This document shows positions 15,757 through 23,476 of a stretch of DNA of 60,867 nt, piece after piece. A program made the position numbers and the translations under genes. The stretch's first letter is position 1. Every line of letters begins with the position of its first letter. A model generated the notes under the pieces. The model was not told the DNA's origin. It did not search any database and saw nothing but the letters and a program-made list of their open reading frames with translations. The stretch is from Arthrobacter sp. H-02-3. Lineage in GTDB: Bacteria > Actinomycetota > Actinomycetes > Actinomycetales > Micrococcaceae. Where the stretch lies: NCBI RefSeq assembly GCF_003097355.1, contig NZ_PYUI01000027.1, positions 1-60,867 on the forward strand. Reading direction: 5' to 3'.

Positions 15757-16836
15757 TTGGAAGAGCTGCGCATCGAGGCCAATGGCAACCTTGGCCCCAT
15801 CGATTCATCCCGCATCCCGCGCTACGCAGGGGCTGCCACCTATGCCCGCCTGCCGCGGCTGGACCAGGTGGCCAAGGCCGACGTCACGGTCGTGGGTGTG
15901 CCTTTCGACTCGGGCGTCTCCTACCGCCCCGGCGCACGCTTCGGCGCCAACCACGTCCGTGAAGCCAGCCGGCTGCTCCGGCCGTACAACCCGGCCTGGG
16001 ACGTCAGCCCCTTCGAGGCCATCCAGGTGGCCGACGCCGGCGACATGGCCGTCAACCCGTTCAACATCAACGAGGCCATCGAAACCATCCAGCAGAACGC
16101 CCTGGACCTGACGGCGTCCGGCAGCAAGCTGCTGACCCTCGGCGGAGACCACACCATCGCCTTGCCGCTGCTGCGCGCCGCCGCCGAGCGCGCCGGCGAA
16201 CCCATCGCCATGCTGCACTTCGACGCGCACCTGGACACCTGGGACACCTACTTCGGCGCCGAATACACCCACGGCACACCGTTCCGCCGCGCCGTCGAGG
16301 AGGGAATCCTGGACACCGAGGCCATCAGCCACATCGGCACCCGCGGCCCGCTCTACGGCAAGAAGGACCTCGACGACGACCACCGCTTCGGTTTCGGCAT
16401 CGTCACCTCCGCCGACGTCTACTACCAGGGCGTCCTGGAGACGGTCGCCAAAGTCCGGGACCGGATCGGCAACCGCCCGCTCTACATTTCGGTGGACATC
16501 GACGTCCTGGACCCCGCGCACGCGCCCGGCACCGGCACGCCCGAGGCCGGCGGCATCACCAGCCGCGAGCTGCTGGAAATCATCCGCGGCTTCCGCGGCA
16601 TGAACCTGGTGGGCGCCGACGTCGTCGAGGTCGCCCCCGCTTACGACCACGCCGAGATCACCGGGGTGGCAGCAAGCCACGTCGCCTACGAACTCGTGAC
16701 CCTCATGGCGGACCGCGCCGTCGAAGGCGACCGCTTCGGCGCGCCGAACGGCTACGCCGCCCAGGCCCTCGGCCAGGAATCCCGCCGCCCGGCCGGATTC
16801 GGCACACCTGTGGCTTCGCCGGTGGCCTCGCGGTGA
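15757..16836 (+). CDS. Agmatinase-family ureohydrolase (agmatinase or guanidinobutyrase)
   Basis: About 359 residues. The binuclear manganese ligands are present in order: GGDHT, HFDAHLDTWD and SVDIDVLDPAHAPGTG. The family releases urea from guanidino compounds. TTG at 15757 is preferred because AAGGAGAGG lies 6 bases upstream; the ATG at 15709 overlaps a -10 box and has no site. Its stop overlaps the start of a TPP-dependent enzyme by four bases (GTGA). That partner suggests 4-guanidinobutyrate rather than agmatine as substrate, since 2-ketoarginine decarboxylase and guanidinobutyrase act in the arginine transaminase pathway. Substrate choice cannot be settled from sequence. Confidence 0.85.
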   Translation: MEELRIEANGNLGPIDSSRIPRYAGAATYARLPRLDQVAKADVTVVGVPFDSGVSYRPGARFGANHVREASRLLRPYNPAWDVSPFEAIQVADAGDMAVNPFNINEAIETIQQNALDLTASGSKLLTLGGDHTIALPLLRAAAERAGEPIAMLHFDAHLDTWDTYFGAEYTHGTPFRRAVEEGILDTEAISHIGTRGPLYGKKDLDDDHRFGFGIVTSADVYYQGVLETVAKVRDRIGNRPLYISVDIDVLDPAHAPGTGTPEAGGITSRELLEIIRGFRGMNLVGADVVEVAPAYDHAEITGVAASHVAYELVTLMADRAVEGDRFGAPNGYAAQALGQESRRPAGFGTPVASPVASR

Positions 16837-18485
16837 CCGGCGTGCGCAACGGCGGGGACCTCGTCGTCGAGACCCTTGAGGCCCTCGGTGCCAAGACGGT
16901 CTTCGGCATCCCGGGCCAGCACGCCCTGGGCCTCTTCGACGCCATGGGCCGCGGCAACCTGCACTTCGTCTCCTCCCGGGTGGAAAACAACTCAGCGTTC
17001 GCGGCCGACGGGTACTCCCGCGCCACGGGCGAGGTCGGCGTGCTGTTCCTCTCGACGGGTCCGGGCGCGCTGACGTCGCTGGCCGGCCTGCAGGAGGCCT
17101 ACGCCACCGGCGTGCCGATGGTGGTCGTGGCGAGCCAGATCCCGCTCGAAGGACTGGGCGCCCGGCGCAAAGGCATGCTGCACCAGCTCGATGACCAGAA
17201 GGCCTCGGCCGCCAACGTCACCAAGAGCCAGCGGCTGATCCAGCACGCCTCCGGCATTCCCTCGGCGATCCAGGACGCGTGGACCGAGGCGATTTCCTCG
17301 CCGCAGGGCCCGGTGTGGCTGGAAATCCCGCAGAACGTGCTGCTGGACCCGATCGTGGTGCCCCCGGTGGAGGATGCCCTGGCCGAGGCCGCGGACAACC
17401 CGCCCCGGGTGGAGCTGGTCCGCGAGGCCGTGAAGTGGCTTTCGACGGCGGAACGTCCGGCCATCATCGCCGGCGGCGGCACCCGCCGCGGCCGGGCCGA
17501 GAAGTCCCTGCTCTCGATTGCGGAGAAGCTCCGCGCCCCGGTGATCTGCACGCCCGGCGGCAACGGAGCGTTCCCCTGGAACCATGAACTCTCGCTCCAG
17601 GCGTGGATCGAGGACCGGTACATGACCGAGCTTCTCGAGGACGCCGACGTCCTGATCGTGATCGGTTCCTCCCTTGGCGAGGTGACGTCGAACTACTTCA
17701 CCTTCGAACCCCGCGGCCGGATCATCCAGATCGACGCCGAACCCCGCGTCCTGGAGTCCAACCGGCCCGGACTGGGCATCCGCGCCGACGCCGGCCAGGC
17801 CCTCGCTGCCCTCGACGAGGCCCTCGTGATCGGCGAAGCCGGCCCCGACTGGCACGGCACCGCCCCCGAGACCCTGGTCAAGGAGACCCTGGCCAAGGTC
17901 ACGGCCCGGCTCGAGTCCCAGGACCTGGCCAAGGAACTGAAGTTCATGGCCGACATCCGCGAGGCCGTACCCGCGGACATGCAGACGTTCTGGGATATGA
18001 CGATCTCGGCCTACTGGGCCTGGAGCTGCTGGGATGCCCGGGACGGCCAGTTCCACTCCGCGCAAGGCGCCGGCGGCCTGGGCTTCGGCTTCCCCGCCGC
18101 GATCGGCGGCGCCGTCGGCCTGGAAACCACCGGCAAGCCCGGCAGGGTGCTGGCCGTTTCGGGGGACGGGTCATCCATGTACTCCATTTCCGAGCTCGCC
18201 ACGGCCAAGCAGCACAACATCCCGGTCACTTGGCTGATCGTGGACGACGGCGGCTACGGCATCCTGCGCGAATACATGGTCGGCGCGTTCGGCAAGGCTA
18301 CGGCCACCGAGCTCTCCCGGCCGGACTTCGTCAAACTTGCCGAGGCCTTCGGGGTCCCGGCGGTCCGGGTCGCCCCCGAAGACGTCGGGGATGCCCTGAA
18401 GGCCGGCTTCGCCGCCGACGGCCCCAACGTCGTCGTCGTCGAAACCCTGCTCAAAATGTTCGGCCCCACCCACCTGGCCACCTAA
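16833..18485 (+). CDS. Thiamine-pyrophosphate-dependent enzyme, acetolactate-synthase-like (candidate 2-ketoarginine decarboxylase)
   Basis: 550 residues with the three-domain ThDP fold. The N-terminal Pyr domain has the activating Glu51 (SSRVENNSAFAADGYSRATG), the middle domain starts near residue 200, and the C-terminal PP domain has GDGSSMYS. The usual GDG...NN metal-binding pair is changed: the segment reads LIVDDGGYG, with Asp-Asp in place of Asn-Asn. Coupling to a ureohydrolase fits AruI, which decarboxylates 2-ketoarginine to 4-guanidinobutanal. No small regulatory subunit is nearby, so biosynthetic acetolactate synthase is unlikely. The aminotransferase and aldehyde dehydrogenase of that route are not in the window. 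Confidence 0.8.
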   Translation: MTGVRNGGDLVVETLEALGAKTVFGIPGQHALGLFDAMGRGNLHFVSSRVENNSAFAADGYSRATGEVGVLFLSTGPGALTSLAGLQEAYATGVPMVVVASQIPLEGLGARRKGMLHQLDDQKASAANVTKSQRLIQHASGIPSAIQDAWTEAISSPQGPVWLEIPQNVLLDPIVVPPVEDALAEAADNPPRVELVREAVKWLSTAERPAIIAGGGTRRGRAEKSLLSIAEKLRAPVICTPGGNGAFPWNHELSLQAWIEDRYMTELLEDADVLIVIGSSLGEVTSNYFTFEPRGRIIQIDAEPRVLESNRPGLGIRADAGQALAALDEALVIGEAGPDWHGTAPETLVKETLAKVTARLESQDLAKELKFMADIREAVPADMQTFWDMTISAYWAWSCWDARDGQFHSAQGAGGLGFGFPAAIGGAVGLETTGKPGRVLAVSGDGSSMYSISELATAKQHNIPVTWLIVDDGGYGILREYMVGAFGKATATELSRPDFVKLAEAFGVPAVRVAPEDVGDALKAGFAADGPNVVVVETLLKMFGPTHLAT

Positions 18486-18561
18486 GCGGGCCGGCCGTCC
18501 GGCCGCCTGGCTTGGGCGGCCAACCGGCCGCCTGGCACCGTAGGATCCTGCACGCCTACCG

Positions 18562-18616
18562 CGCGGACCTGCCGGGTCCACCCCTCACCGCGAGGGATGG
18601 ACCCGGCAGGTCCGCG
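18562..18616. terminator. Strong terminator hairpin
   Basis: A perfect 19-bp stem: 18562-18580 (CGCGGACCTGCCGGGTCCA) pairs with 18598-18616, loop of 17 bases, followed by TTTGGCGTTT. It ends the agmatinase-TPP operon. Confidence 0.8.
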
Positions 18617-18676
18617 TTTGGCGTTTAAGCACCCTTCTTCGGGATCGGCCCGGCACCTCACAGGGCTACGAAAAAG

Positions 18677-18697
18677 GGTTAGTTTCCCGAAGTAACC
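18677..18697. promoter_or_regulatory. Putative MarR operator
   Basis: GGTTAGTT-TCCCG-AAGTAACC is an inverted repeat with one mismatch in 8-bp arms, about 50 bases before the MarR start, consistent with autorepression of the MarR-exporter operon. Confidence 0.55.
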
Positions 18698-18745
18698 ATT
18701 TTGGTGATATGGTTGCCTAGGGCAAGCAAAAAAGGGGTGTCCATC

Positions 18746-19231
18746 ATGTCAGTTGAATCCAACGCTGCAGCCAAACTCGTTTACCAGATCTTCGACCTCC
18801 AGCGCGCCGTCCGCTGTGTTGCCACCGCTAACTTGCGCGGGCAGGACACCGGAGTGGCGCTGCAGGGTGTTCTCCGTTTTGTGGGGGAGGGCGAATCCCG
18901 GGCCACGCATCTTGCGGAGCGCCTCGGCGTTAGCGCTCCGGTGCTCAGCCGCCACATCGCCGAACTCGAAGAGCACGGCTATGTGGTCCGCCGGCCGGAC
19001 CCCGAGGACGGCCGCGCGCAACTGATCGCCCTGTCCGCCACCGGTGCGGAAAAGCTGCGCGCCATCGAGGACCATCGCACGGCAACCATCCAGGACCTCC
19101 TGCAGGACTGGAGCCAGAACGACGTCGAAGAGACGGCGCGCACCCTGCAAAAACTCGCTGAGTCCCTCAGGACCTCAGCCCGGGCAACGACGGCCGGACC
19201 CACGAATACGACCGAAATTGTTGAGGAGTAG
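18746..19231 (+). CDS. MarR-family transcriptional regulator
   Basis: 161 residues from ATG at 18746, with AAAGGGG about 10 bases upstream. The winged helix is clear: RATHLAERLGVSAPVLSRHI as HTH and YVVRRPDPEDGRAQLIALS as wing (DxRxxx motif). The C-terminal helices form the dimer. It ends 4 bases before the DHA2 exporter and surely regulates it; MarR proteins usually release DNA on binding phenolic or hydrophobic compounds exported by the pump. Confidence 0.9.
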   Translation: MSVESNAAAKLVYQIFDLQRAVRCVATANLRGQDTGVALQGVLRFVGEGESRATHLAERLGVSAPVLSRHIAELEEHGYVVRRPDPEDGRAQLIALSATGAEKLRAIEDHRTATIQDLLQDWSQNDVEETARTLQKLAESLRTSARATTAGPTNTTEIVEE

Positions 19232-19235
19232 ACAT

Positions 19236-21422
19236 ATGGCTAGCCACGCTGCCGCCACAGGGCCGTCCCCGGCCCCATCGGGCATTCAGCCGGGGGCGCC
19301 CCGCGCATCCCAGCCCGCCGCAGAACCTGCGGCGATGACCCACCGCCAGATCATGGAAGCACTCACCGGGTTGCTCGCGGCGTTCTTCACCGCCATTCTG
19401 AGCAGCACGATCGTTGCCAACGCGCTTCCCACCATCATGTCCGAGCTCAAGGGCACCCAGACGGACTTCGCCTGGGTGATCACCGCGGCGCTCCTGGCCA
19501 ACGCCGCAACCACCCCGATCTGGGGCAAGCTCGCCGACCTTTTCAACAAAAAAGTCCTCGTTCAGCTAAGCATCGTGATCTTCGTGGCCGGCTCCGTCAT
19601 GGCCGGTTTGTCCCAGACCATCCCGCTGCTGCTGACCGCCCGCGTCATCCAGGGCATCGCCATGGGCGGCCTTACCGCCCTGGCCCAGGCCATCATCGGC
19701 TCGATGATCCCCCCGCGTGACCGCGGAAAGTACTCCGGCTACATGGGCGGCGTCATGGCCGTAGGCACAGCCGGCGGCCCGCTGCTCGGCGGCTTCATCG
19801 TCGACAGCCCGCTCGGGTGGCGCTGGACCTTCTTCGTCTGCGTCCCGCTCGCCGTCGTCGCCCTCATCCTGCTGCAGATCACCCTGAAAATTCAGCACGT
19901 CAAGCGCCCGGCCAAGATTGACTGGCTCGGCTCCGTCCTGCTGACCTCAGGCGTCAGCCTGCTGCTCATCTGGGTCTCCTTCGCCGGCAACCCCGACTAC
20001 TACGACTGGTGGTCATGGCAGTCGGTCGCCATGGTGGGCGGCGGCGTCGTGCTCCTTGGCCTGCTGGTGCTGGTGGAATCCCGCGTGGCCCAGCCGATCA
20101 TCCCGCTCAAGATCATCTCGGAGCGGACCACCGCCCTCGCGATCCTCGCCTCGATGGCCGTCGGCGTCGGCATGTTCGGCTCCTCGACCTTCCTGGGCCA
20201 GTACTTCCAGGTGGCACGCGGTGCCACCCCCACGGAAGCCGGCCTGCTCACGCTGCCCATGATCGCGGGCAACCTGATCGGTTCCGTCGCCTCGGGCATG
20301 CTCATCAGCCGCACCGGCAAATGGAAGCGGTACCTGATCGCCGGCTCCATCCTGCTGATCGGCGGCCTCGGCCTGGCCGGCACCATGGACCACACCACCG
20401 ACTTGTGGCTGACCGGCATCTACACCGCCATCCTCGGCATCGGTCTCGGCCTGCTGATGCAGAACCTCGTGCTCGCCGTGCAGAACACCGTCCAGGCCAA
20501 GGACATCGGCACGGCCAGCGCCTCTGTTGCCTTCTTCCGGTCCGTCGGCGGCGCCATCGGCGTCTCGGTCCTCGGAGCCGTCCTGGGCAACCGGGTCAAG
20601 GAACTCGTCACGGAGGGGCTCGCCTCCGCCGGCATCCAGGTTCCGGCGGGATCCTCGGGAGCCAGCATGGACCTCAAGGACATGCCCGCACCCATCCGCG
20701 ACATCATGCGGGCCGCCTACGGTGACGCGATCGCGGAGGTCTTCATGATCTCGGCAATCATCGGCGTGATTGCCCTGTTGGCCATCCTGTTCATCAAGGA
20801 ACGCCCCCTGCGCCGGACTGTCGATATCCGGCCCGAGTCGGCCGAGCAGGCAGGCGACGCCGCGGCCGCTGCTGCTGTCGCCGCCGGAGGTGCTTCTGCG
20901 ACCGCACTTGGAAATACCGGAAACGACGCCGTCCAGGGCGCCTCGTCCGCCACCGGAACCGGCATCGTGGACCTGGACCGGGAATTCATCGAGGTGCTCA
21001 GCCGCGAGCGGGCCGAATCCCGCTTCCCGGACGCCGCCCGCCAGGAGGCAGGACTGACTTCCGACCCGGCTTTCCGCCAGGGGGAGCCCCGCCAGGGGGA
21101 GTCAGCCGCAGAGCGCGCGGCCGAGAGGGAAGGCGCCCGCCAACGGTCCCGGACCCTCGTGGCCGATGACCGGCCCGAGGCAGCCGACGTCGTGCCCGTA
21201 CTGCTGCAGACCCAGCGGCTGCTGGCCGAACAGCAGCTCCAGCTGGCCGACGCGCTGCGCGCCGTGTACGACCAAGCCGCCGAACAGCGTGCGATTGCCG
21301 CGGAACAGGCCCGTGTTGCCGAGGAGCTCACGGTCCTGCGCCGGCAGTTGGCCAAGCAGCGCAAGATGCAGCGCGCGGCGGCCGACTACATCGCCACGCA
21401 CGGGCGGCACCGGACCGAGTAG
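19236..21422 (+). CDS. DHA2-family MFS drug exporter (EmrB/QacA type) with long C-terminal tail
   Basis: 728 residues, start fixed by GAGGAG 7 bases before ATG at 19236. The first about 530 residues carry 14 membrane helices and the motif A (LADLFNKKVLV) and motif C region (GPLLGG) of proton-driven exporters. Unlike the usual 480-550-residue members, it continues for about 180 residues: an Ala-rich linker, then a charged segment and a Gln/Ala/Leu-rich coiled coil (LLAEQQLQLADALRAVYDQ and following). That tail is cytoplasmic and may mediate oligomerisation. It is in an operon with marR. Confidence 0.88.
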   Translation: MASHAAATGPSPAPSGIQPGAPRASQPAAEPAAMTHRQIMEALTGLLAAFFTAILSSTIVANALPTIMSELKGTQTDFAWVITAALLANAATTPIWGKLADLFNKKVLVQLSIVIFVAGSVMAGLSQTIPLLLTARVIQGIAMGGLTALAQAIIGSMIPPRDRGKYSGYMGGVMAVGTAGGPLLGGFIVDSPLGWRWTFFVCVPLAVVALILLQITLKIQHVKRPAKIDWLGSVLLTSGVSLLLIWVSFAGNPDYYDWWSWQSVAMVGGGVVLLGLLVLVESRVAQPIIPLKIISERTTALAILASMAVGVGMFGSSTFLGQYFQVARGATPTEAGLLTLPMIAGNLIGSVASGMLISRTGKWKRYLIAGSILLIGGLGLAGTMDHTTDLWLTGIYTAILGIGLGLLMQNLVLAVQNTVQAKDIGTASASVAFFRSVGGAIGVSVLGAVLGNRVKELVTEGLASAGIQVPAGSSGASMDLKDMPAPIRDIMRAAYGDAIAEVFMISAIIGVIALLAILFIKERPLRRTVDIRPESAEQAGDAAAAAAVAAGGASATALGNTGNDAVQGASSATGTGIVDLDREFIEVLSRERAESRFPDAARQEAGLTSDPAFRQGEPRQGESAAERAAEREGARQRSRTLVADDRPEAADVVPVLLQTQRLLAEQQLQLADALRAVYDQAAEQRAIAAEQARVAEELTVLRRQLAKQRKMQRAAADYIATHGRHRTE

Positions 21423-21455
21423 CACCCGGTTCCGCGTCCGCCGCTCCGGACCCTC

Positions 21456-21494
21456 AAAGCCCCGCGGCCGCTCCTTGGGCAGCCGCGGGGCTTT
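21456..21494. terminator. Terminator of the marR-exporter operon
   Basis: AAAGCCCCGCGGC (21456-21468) pairs perfectly with GCCGCGGGGCTTT (21482-21494), so the stem supplies its own A and T tracts and works in both directions. Confidence 0.8.
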
Positions 21495-21742
21495 CGGCGT
21501 ATCCGCCGGGGGCCGTCTTCAAGCCGCGGAACGGGCGCCAGCCACTAAGTACACCGTTTGGATGATATTTGGTGTCCCGTGTTCCACCCGGGCGGGGGAT
21601 TTCGTAGAGTTGGATGGCTGTGGCTGTCGGACCCAAAAGATAGTCTCCAATCAGCTCTTCAACGCACTTCATTTTTCGGTCTTGTTCGGTCTCCTGATTC
21701 GTCAGACTCCCCCTCATTCGGTACTCCTAAGGACTCGTGGGC
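21495..21742 (+). other. Non-coding region before the ABC exporter genes
   Basis: About 250 bases after the terminator at 21456-21494 with no credible gene; open frames here are out-of-frame extensions. It must hold the promoter of the ABC pair, but no -35/-10 pair stands out and no riboswitch-like fold was recognised. AAGGA at 21729-21733 is the ribosome site of the next gene. Confidence 0.5.
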
Positions 21743-23476
21743 ATGCTCGTCACCCTCGTGCGGCGCTATTCCAAGCCGTATCTGCCATACATCGCGGCTG
21801 TGGTCATCTTCCAGCTGGCGTCCACCATCGCGGCTCTGTACTTGCCCAGCCTCAACGCCCAGATCATCGACGAGGGCGTGTCCCGCGGCGACACGGACTA
21901 CATCTGGCGCACCGGCGGCGTCATGCTCGGCGTCGCCCTGATCCAGGTGGCCACCGCGATCGCCGGCGTGTACTTCGGCTCGAAGGCGGCCATGGCGTTC
22001 GGCCGGGACCTGCGCCGCGGGGTCTTCCGGAAGGTCAGCAGCTTCTCGGCCCGCGACGTCAACCTTTTCGGTGCCCCCACGCTGATCACGCGAGGCACCA
22101 ACGATGTCCAGCAGGTCCAGATGCTCATGCTCATGACGCTGAACTTCATGGTGGCCACGCCCATTATGTGCATCGGCGGCATCTTCATGGCCGTGCGCGA
22201 GGACCTCAACCTGTCCTGGCTCGTCTGGGTTTCGGTGCCCCTGCTGGTGGTTGTGGTGGGCTACCTCGTGGTTCGCCTCATGCCCCTCTTCCGTTCCATG
22301 CAGGCGAAGATCGACCGGCTCAACGGGGTCCTGCGCGAGCAGATCATCGGCATCCGCGTGGTCCGGGCGTTCGTGCGCGAACCCCACGAGGCCGAGCGCT
22401 TTGGCGCCGCCAACAAGGACCTCACCGACGTCTCGCTGAAGATCGGCTCCCTTTTCGTGCTCATGTTCCCCGCCATCGGCATGATCCTGCACATCTCCAC
22501 CGCAGCCGTGCTGTGGTTCGGCGGCCAGCGCGTCGACGCCGGCGAGATGCAGGTGGGCTCGCTGACGGCCTTCCTGCAGTACCTCCTGCAGATCCTCATG
22601 GCCGTCATGATGGGCACGTTCATGGCCATGATGATTCCCCGTGCCTCGGTCTGTGCCGACCGCATCGGTGAAGTGCTCGACGTCGAACCCTCCATCCACG
22701 ACCCCCTCACCGCGGTGGCGCCGGCGGCAAAGGCCGGCCGGGTTGAATTCCGGAACGTGACCTTCGCCTACCCCGGCGCCGAAGCGCCCGTGCTGAGCAA
22801 CATCAGCTTCACGGCCGAGCCCGGTCAGACCGTGGCCATCATCGGCTCCACCGGCGCCGGAAAGACGAGCCTGCTGGCCCTGCTGCCGAGGCTCTACGAC
22901 GCCGAATCCGGCGAGGTCCTGCTCGACGGCGTGCCCGTCACCGAACTGGACCGTGCCGAGATCACCCAGCGCGTGGCCATGGTGCCGCAACGGCCCTACC
23001 TGTTCTCCGGAACCATCGAGCACAACCTGCGCTTCGGCAAGCCCGAGGCCACGGACAAGGACCTGTGGGAAGCCCTGACGGTCGCCCAGGCCGCGGATTT
23101 TGTGCGCGAAAAGAAGGGCGGCCTTGCGTCCCGGATCTCCCAGGGCGGTACCAACGTCTCCGGCGGGCAGCGGCAGAGGCTCTGCATCGCCCGTGCCCTC
23201 GTCACCGAGCCCAAGGTCTTCCTGTTCGACGACTCGTTCTCGGCCCTTGACGTCGCCACCGACGCCAGGCTCCGCCGCGCGCTCAAGGCCAAGACGGCCG
23301 ACGCCACGGTGATCATCGTCGGCCAGCGCGTGTCCACCATCGCCGATGCGGACCAGATCCTCGTCCTGGATAACGGCAGGATCGTGGACCGCGGAACACA
23401 TGAGGAACTGTTGCAAAGCTCCAGCACCTACCAGGAAATCGTCGAATCCCAGCTGAGCGCGGAGGCAGTGGCATGA
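21743..23476 (+). CDS. ABC exporter half-transporter A (degenerate-site subunit)
   Basis: 577 residues: six membrane helices (about 1-320) and one NBD. Walker A is GSTGAGKTS (from G368), the signature is canonical SGGQ (S473), but Walker B reads FLFDD, with Asp497 where the catalytic Glu should be. ATG at 21743 is preferred to GTG at 21737, as AAGGA lies 9 bases upstream. The stop overlaps the next ABC gene by four bases. The Asp change combined with the partner's altered signature marks this as the TM287-like half of a heterodimeric exporter. The cargo may be lipid or drug; it cannot be assigned. Confidence 0.9.
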   Translation: MLVTLVRRYSKPYLPYIAAVVIFQLASTIAALYLPSLNAQIIDEGVSRGDTDYIWRTGGVMLGVALIQVATAIAGVYFGSKAAMAFGRDLRRGVFRKVSSFSARDVNLFGAPTLITRGTNDVQQVQMLMLMTLNFMVATPIMCIGGIFMAVREDLNLSWLVWVSVPLLVVVVGYLVVRLMPLFRSMQAKIDRLNGVLREQIIGIRVVRAFVREPHEAERFGAANKDLTDVSLKIGSLFVLMFPAIGMILHISTAAVLWFGGQRVDAGEMQVGSLTAFLQYLLQILMAVMMGTFMAMMIPRASVCADRIGEVLDVEPSIHDPLTAVAPAAKAGRVEFRNVTFAYPGAEAPVLSNISFTAEPGQTVAIIGSTGAGKTSLLALLPRLYDAESGEVLLDGVPVTELDRAEITQRVAMVPQRPYLFSGTIEHNLRFGKPEATDKDLWEALTVAQAADFVREKKGGLASRISQGGTNVSGGQRQRLCIARALVTEPKVFLFDDSFSALDVATDARLRRALKAKTADATVIIVGQRVSTIADADQILVLDNGRIVDRGTHEELLQSSSTYQEIVESQLSAEAVA

